Source: Mycobacterium sp. DL440
GTDB taxonomy: Bacteria; Actinomycetota; Actinomycetes; Mycobacteriales; Mycobacteriaceae
Direction of reading: 5' to 3'
Length of the DNA stretch: 64,000 nt
Assembly: GCF_011745145.1 (NCBI RefSeq)
Contig: NZ_CP050191.1
Coordinates: 5,782,473-5,846,472 of the forward strand
Part shown: positions 18,621 to 26,754 of the stretch, one piece after another
How positions within the stretch are numbered: the first letter of the stretch is position 1
Layout of the letters: every line of letters starts with the position of its first letter
Notes under the pieces: model-generated
What the model saw: only the letters and a program-made list of their open reading frames with translations
The model's database searches: none
Told to the model about the DNA's origin: nothing
Position numbers and translations under genes: made by a program

Positions 18621-19126
18621 CGGGTTTCTCCTCTCCGGGAGGTACTGAGGACGGCGGAGCCGCGGCGATAGGTACGTCGCAGCGTCGCGATGCCGTCGGC
18701 GGCGGCGCGCCTGGCGGCATCGGTGCTGCCGCCGAGGATGGCGGCGACGTCGGCATAGGGCAGGCCGGCCAGGTAGTGGTAGGCCACGGCCTGCTTCTGC
18801 TTGGTCGGCAGGCGCTCGAGCGCGTCGGCCAGGTCGTCGTCACGGTCGCGCTGCGGCGCGGTGGGTGTCTCCGGCACGGTGTCGGTGGGGATCGCGTGCC
18901 GCGACCGGGCCCGGGTGATGTCGATCGCCTTGCGGTGGGCGACGGTCACCAGCCAGGCTTCGATGTTCGCCTCCGCCGGAAGGTCCGGATAGGCCTTCAT
19001 CGCGGCCAGAAATGTCTCCGACCACGCGTCGTCGGCGTCAACCGGTCCGACGATGGCCCTACAGACCCGCAGGACCGTGGGGCCGTGGCCCTCGACCACT
19101 GCCTCGAAGGGCTGTTTGGCTTTCAC
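18617..19126 (-). CDS. ECF-type RNA polymerase sigma factor heading the repair operon
   Basis: A 169-residue sigma factor with region 2 (AWSETFLAAMKAYPDLP, EAWLVTVAHRKAIDITR) and region 4 (LERLPTKQKQAVAYHYLAGLPYADVAAILG). GTG 19126 is the start that gives a normal N-terminus; the frame remains open to 19255. No anti-sigma gene is adjacent. It probably directs its own operon, replacing the Ada activator role. How it is activated by alkylation is not visible. Confidence 0.9.
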   Translation of the reverse strand: MKAKQPFEAVVEGHGPTVLRVCRAIVGPVDADDAWSETFLAAMKAYPDLPAEANIEAWLVTVAHRKAIDITRARSRHAIPTDTVPETPTAPQRDRDDDLADALERLPTKQKQAVAYHYLAGLPYADVAAILGGSTDAARRAAADGIATLRRTYRRGSAVLSTSRRGETR

Positions 19127-19196
19127 GACAGGTAGACGCTCCGACCGCAGTTTTCGTGAGATCCCGATCGAAATCGACGATAAACGGCCCTGACGT

Positions 19197-19796
19197 TCAG
19201 CTCGACGATGCGAGTCCGTTGAGGAGGAAGTCCATGACCTCGTCGGCGACTTCATGTTGGGTCTTCGCCGAGTGAATGACGTTGTGCAGCATGGCCGTCA
19301 TCATGATGGCTCCGAAGACGCTGATCGCGGAGCCTTCGGGGTCGGCAAGGTTTCTCAGTGAGCCGTCGGAGGCGCCGGCGCGCAGCGCCCGGGTGATGGG
19401 CTCGTAGAACGCCTCTTGGACGGACGACGTCAGTTCGGGTAGTCGGATGGCGCGTCCGAGGTCGCCGACCAGGGCCCGGCTGGTGCCGGGGCTCTTCATG
19501 GTGTGGGCGACCTGGACCCCAACCACGGCGGCGAGCCGATCCCGGCCGGGCCCGGGCGCATCGGCAGCCGCGGCGACGTCGCGGGCGAGCGCGTCGAGGG
19601 CATCCCGGAAGAGGAAGGCCAGGATGTCGTCTTTGCCCTTGAAGTAGTAGTACAGCGTTGCCTTCGGGACGCCCGACGCGCTGGCGATGTCCTCGATCTT
19701 GGTCTTGTCCAGCCCGTGGGCGGCGATGAGGTCCGTCGCGGCGTACAGCTTTCCGGCAACCGCCGGGGGCACGGTCCGTCCGTTCTGTGCAGCCAC
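19197..19796 (-). CDS. TetR-family regulator
   Basis: A 199-residue regulator with an N-terminal helix-turn-helix (TKIEDIASASGVPKATLYYYFKGKDDIL) and a helical effector domain. It is divergent from the flavin dehydrogenase, and the 93-bp gap contains two overlapping perfect inverted repeats. It therefore most likely represses itself and the dehydrogenase, with a steroid-like or other cyclic substrate as a possible inducer. Confidence 0.92.
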   Translation of the reverse strand: MAAQNGRTVPPAVAGKLYAATDLIAAHGLDKTKIEDIASASGVPKATLYYYFKGKDDILAFLFRDALDALARDVAAAADAPGPGRDRLAAVVGVQVAHTMKSPGTSRALVGDLGRAIRLPELTSSVQEAFYEPITRALRAGASDGSLRNLADPEGSAISVFGAIMMTAMLHNVIHSAKTQHEVADEVMDFLLNGLASSS

Positions 19797-19826
19797 GAGC
19801 GCAGTCTACGAGGACCTGTTGCGCAG

Positions 19827-19849
19827 AGTTTGTACTTTGAGTACAAACT
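19827..19849. promoter_or_regulatory. Perfect 10-3-10 inverted repeat, candidate TetR operator
   Basis: AGTTTGTACT, spacer TTG, then AGTACAAACT: a perfect inverted repeat between the divergent TetR and flavin dehydrogenase genes, centred 42 bp from the TetR start and 52 bp from the dehydrogenase start. It has the length and symmetry expected for a TetR dimer-pair site. Confidence 0.7.
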
Positions 19850-19860
19850 AGAAGTCTAGT
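19847..19860. promoter_or_regulatory. Second inverted repeat ACTAGA-AG-TCTAGT overlapping the operator
   Basis: A 6-2-6 perfect inverted repeat that shares three bases with the end of the larger operator, on the dehydrogenase side. It may be a second binding site or part of that promoter. Confidence 0.45.
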
Positions 19861-19889
19861 TCGGTGGTCGACGATTTTCGGGGAGAGCT

Positions 19890-21494
19890 ATGCCAGAGGC
19901 GCACACAGCCGACGTCGTCGTGGTCGGATACGGAGCCGCGGGCGTTTGCGCAGCTCTGGAGGCCCGCGCCAGGGGAGCTGATGTCCTGGCCATCGACCGA
20001 TTCAACGGCGGCGGCGCGACGCAGGTGTCCGGCGGGATCATCTACGCCGGTGGTGGCACCTGGGTTCAGCGCCAGGCCGGAGTCGACGACGATGCCGACG
20101 CGATGTACGCCTACCTGCAGGCCGAGATCGGCGACGCTGTGCGTCCCGAGACGCTGCGACGCTTCGTCGACGACAGTCCCGCGATGATCGACTGGCTCAC
20201 CGAACACGGTGTGCCGTTCGAGGCCTCGGTGTGCCCGTACAAGACGTCCTATCCGAACAACAAGTACTACCTGTACTACTCGGGCAGCGAGAACTCCGGG
20301 CGCTTCCGCGAGATCACTCCGCCGGCGCAGCGCGGTCACCGGGCCAAAGGGCCCGGCGCGTCGGGCAAGAAGATCTATCAGCCCCTCGCCGAATCCGCAG
20401 CGCGCCTCGGCGTGCGTACGCAGTTCCACACCCGTGCCGTCGCGCTGTTGTCCGACCCCAGCGGCCGGGTGGTCGGCGTGCGGACGAGCACACTTGCTGA
20501 TGCGCCGGCATGGGTTCGGCGCCGCTATCGCGCGTACGCCGAGCTGGCGGTCAAACCGGGCATCTACTACCCGCCGCTACGCGCCGCGATGGAAAAGCGG
20601 TTGAACCGCTTGGAAAGTCGGTATGCCCGCACTGTCGACATCCATGCGCGCAAGGCGGTCATTCTCAGCGCGGGCGGATACATCGCCAACCGAGAGCTCA
20701 TCGCCGAGCACGCACCGGCGTACCGCGAAGGGCTTCAGCTGGGCACTACCGGAGACGACGGCAGCGGGATCGCTCTGGCGGCCGACGTCGGCGCCGCGGT
20801 CGATCGCCTCGACAACGTATCGGCGTGGCGCTTCATCACCCCACCCAGCGCGTTCCTGGGCGCACTGGTCGTCGATGAACACGGACAACGATTCATCGAC
20901 GAGACCCGCTACGGCGCCGCGGTCGGCCACGCCATGGTTCAGGACCACGGTGGCCGCGGCTGGATCCTGGCGGATCATCGGCTGCTCAAACAGGCCCGAG
21001 CTCAACTTCCCGAGCAGGCCATCTGGTTCCAACGCCTGCAGATGGAAGCCATGTTGCGCACCGACCGGGTGGTGGCCGACACGCTGGAAGAGGTCGCAGC
21101 CAAGGCCGGCGTCGATCCGGCGGGGTTGCTGGCCACCGTTGCATCGCACAACGCCGCAGCCTCGGCCGGGCTGCCGGATCCGATGGGCAAGCCTGCCGAA
21201 TTCGTCAAACCTGTTGAGCAGGGACCCTTCTCACTGATCTCGATATCGATCAGACCCAGCCTGCTCAACCCGTGCCCGATGTTCACCCTCGGCGGCCTGA
21301 TCGTCGATGAACTCACCGGTGCGGTGACAACGCCTGCCGGACACTCGATTCCAGGCCTCTATGCGGCGGGACGCACGGCCATCGGACTGTGTGTCAACTC
21401 CTACGTCAGCGGATTGTCGATCGCCGATTGTGTCTTCTCGGGCCGTCGCGCCGCAGAGCACGCCGTCGAGTTGGAACCCACGCCGTCAGCGTAG
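19890..21494 (+). CDS. FAD-dependent dehydrogenase, 3-ketosteroid dehydrogenase / fumarate reductase type
   Basis: A 534-residue flavoprotein. The N-terminal FAD fold starts ADVVVVGYGAAGVCAALEA, and the C-terminal FAD segment is GLYAAGRTAIGLCVNSYVSGLSIADCVFSGRRAAEHA. A central FAD_binding_2 catalytic part includes FRFITP-like WRFITPPSAF and GGLIVDELTG. The family includes 3-ketosteroid delta-1-dehydrogenases and related desaturases, which remove hydrogens next to a ketone. No other sterol genes are beside it, so the substrate is unassigned. It is probably repressed by the divergent TetR. Confidence 0.88.
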   Translation: MPEAHTADVVVVGYGAAGVCAALEARARGADVLAIDRFNGGGATQVSGGIIYAGGGTWVQRQAGVDDDADAMYAYLQAEIGDAVRPETLRRFVDDSPAMIDWLTEHGVPFEASVCPYKTSYPNNKYYLYYSGSENSGRFREITPPAQRGHRAKGPGASGKKIYQPLAESAARLGVRTQFHTRAVALLSDPSGRVVGVRTSTLADAPAWVRRRYRAYAELAVKPGIYYPPLRAAMEKRLNRLESRYARTVDIHARKAVILSAGGYIANRELIAEHAPAYREGLQLGTTGDDGSGIALAADVGAAVDRLDNVSAWRFITPPSAFLGALVVDEHGQRFIDETRYGAAVGHAMVQDHGGRGWILADHRLLKQARAQLPEQAIWFQRLQMEAMLRTDRVVADTLEEVAAKAGVDPAGLLATVASHNAAASAGLPDPMGKPAEFVKPVEQGPFSLISISIRPSLLNPCPMFTLGGLIVDELTGAVTTPAGHSIPGLYAAGRTAIGLCVNSYVSGLSIADCVFSGRRAAEHAVELEPTPSA

Positions 21495-22400
21495 TGCGCT
21501 GCCAGCGAGCCACTTGTCCCACGGCACACCCCAGTCGCCGTTCTGCCAGATGGGCAGTGGCTCGCCGCCGGTGTTGCGTACCTCGAACACATCTCCCGGT
21601 TGGGAGAATTCGTAGAACCACCGCCCGTTGTCGGCGTTGACATTCAGGCATCCGTGCGACGTGTTGGTCTTGCCTTGCGCCCAGATCGTGCTGTCGAGCT
21701 GATGGACGTAGATCCCGCTGTTGGTCAGCCGCACCGCATTGTTGACGGTCACTTTGTAGCCCAGCCGTGAATCGACGGGCAGCCCGTAGGTGGAGGAATC
21801 CATGACCACGGTGTTGGACTTGTCCATCACCGTGTAGACGCCGGGCTGGGTCCAGAACGAAATATTCTTGCCGGCAACGGTTTCCGATCCACCCATGCCC
21901 ATGGATGTCGGGATCGTGCGGACCAGCTCGTCATTGCGGTACACGCGGATCTGCTTGGTGGCGTCGTCGGCGATGGATACGTGCGACTCTCCGATCCGGA
22001 AGGATGTCTGGTTGGCTCCTCGGTCGTGGGCGGCCGCGACGACCTCTGTGCCGGGGCGGTAGTAGCTTTGCGGCCGCCAGTGGGCGTGCCGGCCGTCCAT
22101 CCAGTACCAGGAACCATCAACGGACGGAACGGTTTTGACGGACAGTCGTCGCTCCGCGGCCGCACGGTCGGCGACCGGTTCGTCGAAGTTGGCCACGATG
22201 ACGGTGCCGACGCCGTAGGTCCCACCGTCGGCCAACCCTGCACCCGACGTCGCGGTGAAGCTGACCTGCATCTGTTCGCCGGCGGTGAGTGTAGTGAACA
22301 TCGTCGTCGGCTCGGCCAACCAGTCGGCCGCGCAGATGGCGACGATGAAGACCAGCGACAAGATTGGCATTGGCCGCCTCCGCGATGTACCCACCGACAT
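21486..22400 (-). CDS. L,D-transpeptidase (YkuD), exported
   Basis: A roughly 304-residue cell-wall enzyme making 3-3 peptidoglycan cross-links, the carbapenem-sensitive activity of mycobacteria. It has an N-terminal membrane anchor/signal, an Ig-like domain (NFDEPVADRAAAERRLSV, WYWMDGRHAHWRP) and the YkuD catalytic region with His in GIYVHQLD and Cys in SHGCLN. ATG 22400 is chosen because earlier in-frame codons lie close to the palindrome; ATG 22370 is also possible. Its 3' end overlaps the dehydrogenase by 9 nt. It is divergent from the DsbA-CcdA-BlaI-M56 operon. Confidence 0.92.
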   Translation of the reverse strand: MSVGTSRRRPMPILSLVFIVAICAADWLAEPTTMFTTLTAGEQMQVSFTATSGAGLADGGTYGVGTVIVANFDEPVADRAAAERRLSVKTVPSVDGSWYWMDGRHAHWRPQSYYRPGTEVVAAAHDRGANQTSFRIGESHVSIADDATKQIRVYRNDELVRTIPTSMGMGGSETVAGKNISFWTQPGVYTVMDKSNTVVMDSSTYGLPVDSRLGYKVTVNNAVRLTNSGIYVHQLDSTIWAQGKTNTSHGCLNVNADNGRWFYEFSQPGDVFEVRNTGGEPLPIWQNGDWGVPWDKWLAGSALR

Positions 22401-22456
22401 CCGGCGCCTCCCAACTTGTCGGCCGCGTCCCGGCGGCACGGTGTGCTAGAACAGAA

Positions 22457-22481
22457 TACGTAGCTACGGCGTAGCTACGTA
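22457..22481. promoter_or_regulatory. Perfect 25-bp palindrome between ldt and the dsbA operon (candidate BlaI site)
   Basis: Arms TACGTAGCTACG and CGTAGCTACGTA flank a single G, a perfect 12-1-12 inverted repeat. Each arm is itself built around the palindrome CGTAGCTACG. It sits 56 bp from the transpeptidase start and 25 bp from the thioredoxin start. BlaI-family repressors bind palindromes with CTAC/GTAG half-sites, and a BlaI gene lies in the downstream operon. Confidence 0.65.
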
Positions 22482-22506
22482 GGAAAGGCTAGCATGGAGG
22501 TGCGCA

Positions 22507-23247
22507 GTGAGCGGACGGCGACAGAGTGCCAAGTTGGACCTCATCTTCATCGGAGTCGTGGTTGTCATTGGCGCCGCGCTGATCGCCTACCTGCTGATAT
22601 GTCCCGACACTGACGCCGTCTCCGCCGCGCCTGCCGCGGGGCCGTCGGTGACGTCGCAGGGAACCGACGCAGCGGCCGGTGGCGCCGACGGGAGTCATCC
22701 CTCGATTGAGCGTCGCCAGGCGGGTGACCCGCTGGCGTTGGGGGATCCCGACGCGCCCGTGGCGTTGGTGGTGTTCTCCGACTATCGATGCCCGTTCTGC
22801 GCCAAATTCAGCCGCGACACCGAGCCGGAACTCGTCAAGCGCTACGTCGATGCCGGCCGGCTTCGCATCGAGTGGCGCGACTATCCGATCTTCGGCACGC
22901 AGTCGATGTCAGCAGCACGGGCCGGACGGGCGGCGGCCGAGCAGGGCAAGTTCTGGGAATTCAACCGGGCCGTCTATGCGGCCGCGCCCGAGCGGTCGAA
23001 GGCGGACCTGACGGATGAGGAACTGATCGCCTTCGCCAGGCAGGCCGGCGTCCCCGATATCGACAGATTCACTGCCGGGATGCGCGGAAACACCTTCGAC
23101 GCCGCCATCAACGCAGATCTGGCACAGGGCGCCGGCATCGGCGTCCCCAGCACTCCGGCATTCCTGATCAACGACGTGCCCATGCTCGGCGCGCAGCCCA
23201 CGGAAGACTTCGTGCGCGCCATCGATGGAACGTTGGCCAAGCAGTGA
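22507..23247 (+). CDS. Membrane-anchored DsbA-like thioredoxin-fold oxidoreductase
   Basis: A 246-residue protein with one N-terminal transmembrane helix (residues 12-31) and an exported thioredoxin-fold domain. The active site is CPFC (Cys95/Cys98), and the cis-Pro loop is GVPSTPAF. It probably forms or isomerises disulfides in exported proteins. GTG 22507 has GGAGG upstream. Its stop overlaps the CcdA start (GTGA), so the two probably form a redox pair in which CcdA maintains its redox state. Confidence 0.92.
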   Translation: MSGRRQSAKLDLIFIGVVVVIGAALIAYLLICPDTDAVSAAPAAGPSVTSQGTDAAAGGADGSHPSIERRQAGDPLALGDPDAPVALVVFSDYRCPFCAKFSRDTEPELVKRYVDAGRLRIEWRDYPIFGTQSMSAARAGRAAAEQGKFWEFNRAVYAAAPERSKADLTDEELIAFARQAGVPDIDRFTAGMRGNTFDAAINADLAQGAGIGVPSTPAFLINDVPMLGAQPTEDFVRAIDGTLAKQ

Positions 23248-24095
23248 GTGGCATCGGTCTGCTCGGCGCCTTTCTCGGAGGGTTGGCCTCGTTGCTCAGC
23301 CCCTGCTCGGCGCTGCTCCTGCCGTCGTTCTTCGCCTATGCCTTCGATCGGTCGGGCCTGCTGATCCGGCGCACTCTTGCGTTCTGGCTGGGTCTCTGTG
23401 TGGTGCTGGTGCCGTTGGGCGCCGGCGTCGGGGCGCTGGGCAGCGTCATCACGCGCTATCGCGGTGAAGTCACCATGGTCGGTGGTCTGGTGCTGATCAG
23501 CTTCGGTCTGATGACGTTGTCGGGCAATGGGTTCGGCCTGTCGGGCATGCAACGGATGATGGCCCGGATCAACATCTCCGGCACCGCCTCGGTGCTCGCA
23601 TTGGGAGCTGTGTACGGACTGGCGGGCTTCTGCGCGGGTCCGCTGCTGGGCGCGGTCCTGACCATGTCGGCGATGGGGGCCGACCCGGTCTACGGGGCGC
23701 TGCTGATGGCGGTGTACGCCCTCGGGATGGCGGCGCCGTTGTTCCTGCTTGCCTGGTTGTGGGACCGCTTCAAACTGTCCTCCCGGACTTGGCTGCGGGG
23801 GCGGGCGGTGCGTCTGGGTCCGCTGGAGACCCACACCACCTCACTGCTCACCGGGGTGATCTTCATCGTTCTCGGCGGGGTGTTCCTGTTCACCGACGGC
23901 ACGGCGAATCTCGGCGGCATGCTTTCCGTCGACGCACAGTTCGACCTGCAGGTCTGGCTGGGCCGATTGTCGTCGGGGGTCAGCGATCTTCGGCTGATCC
24001 TGGCCGCGGTGGTGGCACTCATCCTGTGGAGGTCAATCCGGTTGTGGCGGCGGCGTACCCCGTCCAGCACCGCGAGCGAGAGCACGGCACGATGA
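23244..24095 (+). CDS. CcdA/DsbD-family membrane thiol-disulfide transporter
   Basis: A 283-residue polytopic protein that carries reducing equivalents across the membrane. The conserved cysteines lie in SPCSALLLPSF (Cys21) and GFCAGPLLGAV (about residue 133), both with the Pro/Gly environment of CcdA. Its start overlaps the DsbA-like stop. The C-terminal ~25 residues are basic and cytoplasmic. It is the partner of the preceding oxidoreductase. Confidence 0.9.
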   Translation: MSGIGLLGAFLGGLASLLSPCSALLLPSFFAYAFDRSGLLIRRTLAFWLGLCVVLVPLGAGVGALGSVITRYRGEVTMVGGLVLISFGLMTLSGNGFGLSGMQRMMARINISGTASVLALGAVYGLAGFCAGPLLGAVLTMSAMGADPVYGALLMAVYALGMAAPLFLLAWLWDRFKLSSRTWLRGRAVRLGPLETHTTSLLTGVIFIVLGGVFLFTDGTANLGGMLSVDAQFDLQVWLGRLSSGVSDLRLILAAVVALILWRSIRLWRRRTPSSTASESTAR

Positions 24096-24104
24096 GCGGA
24101 CAAG

Positions 24105-24123
24105 CTACTATCGCGCTAAGTAG
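24105..24123. promoter_or_regulatory. CTACT-9-AGTAG inverted repeat upstream of blaI
   Basis: CTACT and AGTAG flank a 9-bp spacer in the 79-bp gap before the BlaI gene. The half-sites resemble those of the palindrome upstream of the operon. It may be an internal BlaI autoregulatory site. Confidence 0.4.
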
Positions 24124-24174
24124 GTTTGGCATGCAAGACCACGAAATGGTGACGGCGCACCCACGCAGGCGGTA

Positions 24175-24555
24175 ATGAATATGGGAATCAAAGGATTTGG
24201 CGATCTCGAAGCTGTGGTGATGGAAGTGCTCTGGTCACGTGCGGAGCCCTCGACGGTACGCAGCGTGCACGACGAGCTCGTCACCAAGCGACAGATCGCC
24301 TACACCACGGTCATGTCGACCATGGACAACCTCTTCCGAAAAGGCTGGTTGGAGCGGGAGAAGGTCGGTCTGGCGTACAGCTACCGGCCGGTGATGACCC
24401 GCGAGGAGCACTCCGCGCAGCTGATGCGCACGGTGTTCGAATCCGGCGGCGACAGTGAGCTGATCCTCAACTTCTTCCTCGAGCAGATTGTCGACGACGA
24501 CTCGAAGAAACTCCGGCAGGCGCTCAAGCGGTTCACCGAGGAGCAGTCACGATGA
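24175..24555 (+). CDS. blaI: BlaI/MecI/CopY-family repressor
   Basis: A 126-residue winged-helix repressor similar to mycobacterial BlaI. The DNA-binding core is FGDLEAVVMEVLWSRAEPSTVRSVHDELVTKRQIAYTTVMSTMDNLFRKGWL, followed by a helical dimerisation domain. BlaI proteins are removed by proteolysis after beta-lactam signalling. It overlaps the M56 peptidase start (ATGA), the standard pair. An alternative start is ATG 24181. The likely targets are the palindromes at 22457 and 24105. Confidence 0.93.
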   Translation: MNMGIKGFGDLEAVVMEVLWSRAEPSTVRSVHDELVTKRQIAYTTVMSTMDNLFRKGWLEREKVGLAYSYRPVMTREEHSAQLMRTVFESGGDSELILNFFLEQIVDDDSKKLRQALKRFTEEQSR

Positions 24556-25490
24556 ACGCGGTCACGTTTCTCCTTGGCTACGCGATGGCGCTGAGCTGGC
24601 TGGCGCCGGTGTTGTTCACCGGCCCAATCTCGGCCAACGTGCATCCCAGACTGTCGGTGGCAGGCTGGCTGGTGGTCGTCGCAACCGCGTCATTCGCCTG
24701 GGTGGCGGCGTTGGTGATCCTGGTCGCCGGTTCCGCCCACAGCCTGATCACTCACACCGCACCGACGTTCTGCGTCGAGGCACTGGGGATCGCCGGCGCG
24801 GTGACGTTACCGCCCACCGTGGCGACGGTGTTGGTCGTCGCCCTGCTTGCAGTCACTGCCGCAGTGGCGACCAACACCACGCGTCGTGTGATCGTCACGT
24901 TGTACCGAACGCGGCGCGCCAATCGTCAACACGCAGAAGCGGTCCGGATCATCGGCCGGCCCACTGGACACGAAGGCGTCGTCGCCATCACGGCTGACCA
25001 ACCTGCGGCCTACTGCGTGTCCGGCGGACGGCAGAGTGCCATCGTTGTCACGACGGCCGCATTGGAACTGCTGAGGGCGCCCGCGCTCGCCGCGGTCCTG
25101 GCCCACGAGCGGGCACATCTGCGGGGTCGCCATCATCACGTCATCGCGACGCTCAACACTCTCGCCGCGGCGCTGCCGCGGCTGCCCCTGATGCGGGCGG
25201 CGGCCCGGTCGGTACCGGCATTGCTGGAGATGTGCGCCGACGACGCGGCCACTCGCAGATACGGTCGTGAGCCGCTGTTGGCCAGCCTCGTTGCGTTGAG
25301 TACCCGGCATCGGCTCCCCGATGGCGTGCTGGCGGCGGCGGGGACGGCGGTGGCCGACCGGGTCACCCGGCTCCTGCAACCTCAGCGAGCGATCTGGTGG
25401 CGCCCACAGTCGGTGGCGATGGTGCTCATCGTCATCGCGACCGCTGCGGCACCGGCCTTTGCACTCACGTTGTGCACCCTGCAGCCGTAA
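24552..25490 (+). CDS. M56-family membrane metallopeptidase (BlaR-like without penicillin sensor)
   Basis: A 312-residue polytopic peptidase. The zinc site is HERAH (His185, Glu186, His189) with the downstream acidic ligand in LLEMCADDAATR. Hydrophobic helices lie near 5-25, 38-60, 85-105 and at the C-terminus. Unlike staphylococcal BlaR1 there is no extracytoplasmic penicillin-binding domain, as is usual in mycobacteria. It probably inactivates BlaI on a cell-wall signal. Confidence 0.92.
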   Translation: MNAVTFLLGYAMALSWLAPVLFTGPISANVHPRLSVAGWLVVVATASFAWVAALVILVAGSAHSLITHTAPTFCVEALGIAGAVTLPPTVATVLVVALLAVTAAVATNTTRRVIVTLYRTRRANRQHAEAVRIIGRPTGHEGVVAITADQPAAYCVSGGRQSAIVVTTAALELLRAPALAAVLAHERAHLRGRHHHVIATLNTLAAALPRLPLMRAAARSVPALLEMCADDAATRRYGREPLLASLVALSTRHRLPDGVLAAAGTAVADRVTRLLQPQRAIWWRPQSVAMVLIVIATAAAPAFALTLCTLQP

Positions 25491-25497
25491 CCGTCGG

Positions 25498-25917
25498 TCA
25501 GATGTGGCCGCTGCTGCTCGGCCCTGTGCGGGGTCCGTAGCGTTCGGCGTAGGCCTGGTGGATGTGCGCGTTCTTCTTGCGCGAGAGCTCATCGATGAGG
25601 GCCGGGTTCAGACCGTGCTTGACGAGCATGTGACGCCGCCACACCTTGTTCAGGGCGTGGGAGAAGTAGACGAACGGGATGAAGATCGGCACTGTCATGC
25701 TGGCGTGCAGATAGAGCGACATCGGGATGAACCAGATCGGCGCCAAAACCAGGATTGCCGGGATCGCGACGCGGACCATCATCCGGATGGTGGCGCCGGG
25801 GCCCGCCAGGTCGTTGGCCACCCACTCGCGCATCGAGTCGGGTAGCCGCTTGCCGTAGCAGTACGCGATGTACTGCAGCGGGCCCGGTTTTGTGCGGGGG
25901 GCTTGGCCGGTGGGCAT
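25498..25917 (-). CDS. DUF5313-type small membrane protein (copy 1)
   Basis: A 139-residue protein with two hydrophobic helices and the conserved N-terminal block PLQYIAYCYGKRLPDSMREW. The C-terminal half is basic and charged (KVWRRHMLVKHGLNPALIDEL). It is a clear paralogue of the gene at 62838-63266 in this window. The frame extends upstream, but ATG 25917 gives the same N-terminus as the paralogue. It is divergent from an ArsR regulator with a shared 67-bp gap. Confidence 0.8.
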   Translation of the reverse strand: MPTGQAPRTKPGPLQYIAYCYGKRLPDSMREWVANDLAGPGATIRMMVRVAIPAILVLAPIWFIPMSLYLHASMTVPIFIPFVYFSHALNKVWRRHMLVKHGLNPALIDELSRKKNAHIHQAYAERYGPRTGPSSSGHI

Positions 25918-25941
25918 TGCAGCAGAGTAGCGCTCGGTATC

Positions 25942-25967
25942 ATGGATTGCGAATTCCATCAATCCAT
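25942..25967. promoter_or_regulatory. ATGGATT/AATCCAT inverted repeat with CCATCAAT tandem repeat
   Basis: Arms ATGGATT (25942-25948) and AATCCAT (25961-25967) flank 12 bp, and CCATCAAT occurs twice in tandem from 25955. It lies in the gap shared by the DUF5313 and ArsR genes, a likely ArsR operator. Confidence 0.45.
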
Positions 25968-25984
25968 CAATCATTGGGGCAGCG

Positions 25985-26362
25985 GTGACGGACAGCGTCC
26001 GAGAAGATCCCGAGCGGCCGTTGTACGAGATCAAGGCCAACCTGTTCAAGGCGCTGGCGCATCCGGCGCGGATCCGGGTGCTGGAGATCCTGTCTACGAG
26101 TGAAGGCCCGACGCCGGTCAGCGAGATCCTGGCTGCCAGCGAAATCGAGCCGACTCTGCTGTCGCAGCATCTCGCGGTTCTCAAGCGTCATCGGGTGGTC
26201 AGCGGGCACCGGGTCGGCAACGCGGTGTACTACACCCTGGCGCACCCGAAGATCGCTGAACTGCTGCTCATCGCCCGCACGTTCCTCGCCGACACTCTCG
26301 CCGCCCAGCGCGATCAGATCGACGCCATCGGCTCGCTGCCGCCGATCGGGACGTCGCGATAG
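25985..26362 (+). CDS. ArsR/SmtB-family regulator
   Basis: A 125-residue winged-helix regulator (LFKALAHPARIRVLEIL, PVSEILAASEIEPTLLSQHLAVLKRHRVVSG, GNAVYYTL). The typical metal-binding ELCV-C motif is absent and there are no cysteines, so it is probably not a classical metal sensor. GTG 25985 is the chosen start. Divergent from the DUF5313 gene. Confidence 0.9.
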   Translation: MTDSVREDPERPLYEIKANLFKALAHPARIRVLEILSTSEGPTPVSEILAASEIEPTLLSQHLAVLKRHRVVSGHRVGNAVYYTLAHPKIAELLLIARTFLADTLAAQRDQIDAIGSLPPIGTSR

Positions 26363-26370
26363 CGAAACTC

Positions 26371-26754
26371 TCACTTCCTGGCGTCGACGGCGTCGGGTAT
26401 TGCCGCGAGTAGTTTCGCGTCGGCGGTCAGCAGCGTCAGCCCCTCGACGGTCGCCTGGGCGAGCAGGATCGCGTCGAATGGATCCTTGTGCGGCAATGCG
26501 GTGATGTCCGGGGCGAGGGTGTGGCGTCGCGAGATCGGAAGGTCCTGCAGGCCGGATCGGCCGATTGCCTCGTCAACGGCGTCGGGCAGGGCGAGTTTGC
26601 CGATCGCCGCCTTGATGCTCAGCTCCCAGGTGCTGGCCGCGGAGACGAACACCGCCGGGCTTTGTGTGATGAGATCCCGTGCCTCGGTTCCCAGCCTCGG
26701 GTTGTCTTCGAGCAGCCAGAGCAGGACGTGGGTGTCCAACAACAGATCCTTCAT
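26371..26754 (-). CDS. VapC-family PIN-domain toxin
   Basis: A 127-residue ribonuclease toxin. The acidic residues of the PIN site are Asp7 (LLLDTHVLLW), Glu in ASTWELSIK, Asp in DPFDAILLAQA and Asp in LLTADAKL. VapC toxins cut specific RNAs. Its start overlaps the antitoxin stop (ATGA), with the antitoxin first, the usual order. Confidence 0.92.
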   Translation of the reverse strand: MKDLLLDTHVLLWLLEDNPRLGTEARDLITQSPAVFVSAASTWELSIKAAIGKLALPDAVDEAIGRSGLQDLPISRRHTLAPDITALPHKDPFDAILLAQATVEGLTLLTADAKLLAAIPDAVDARK

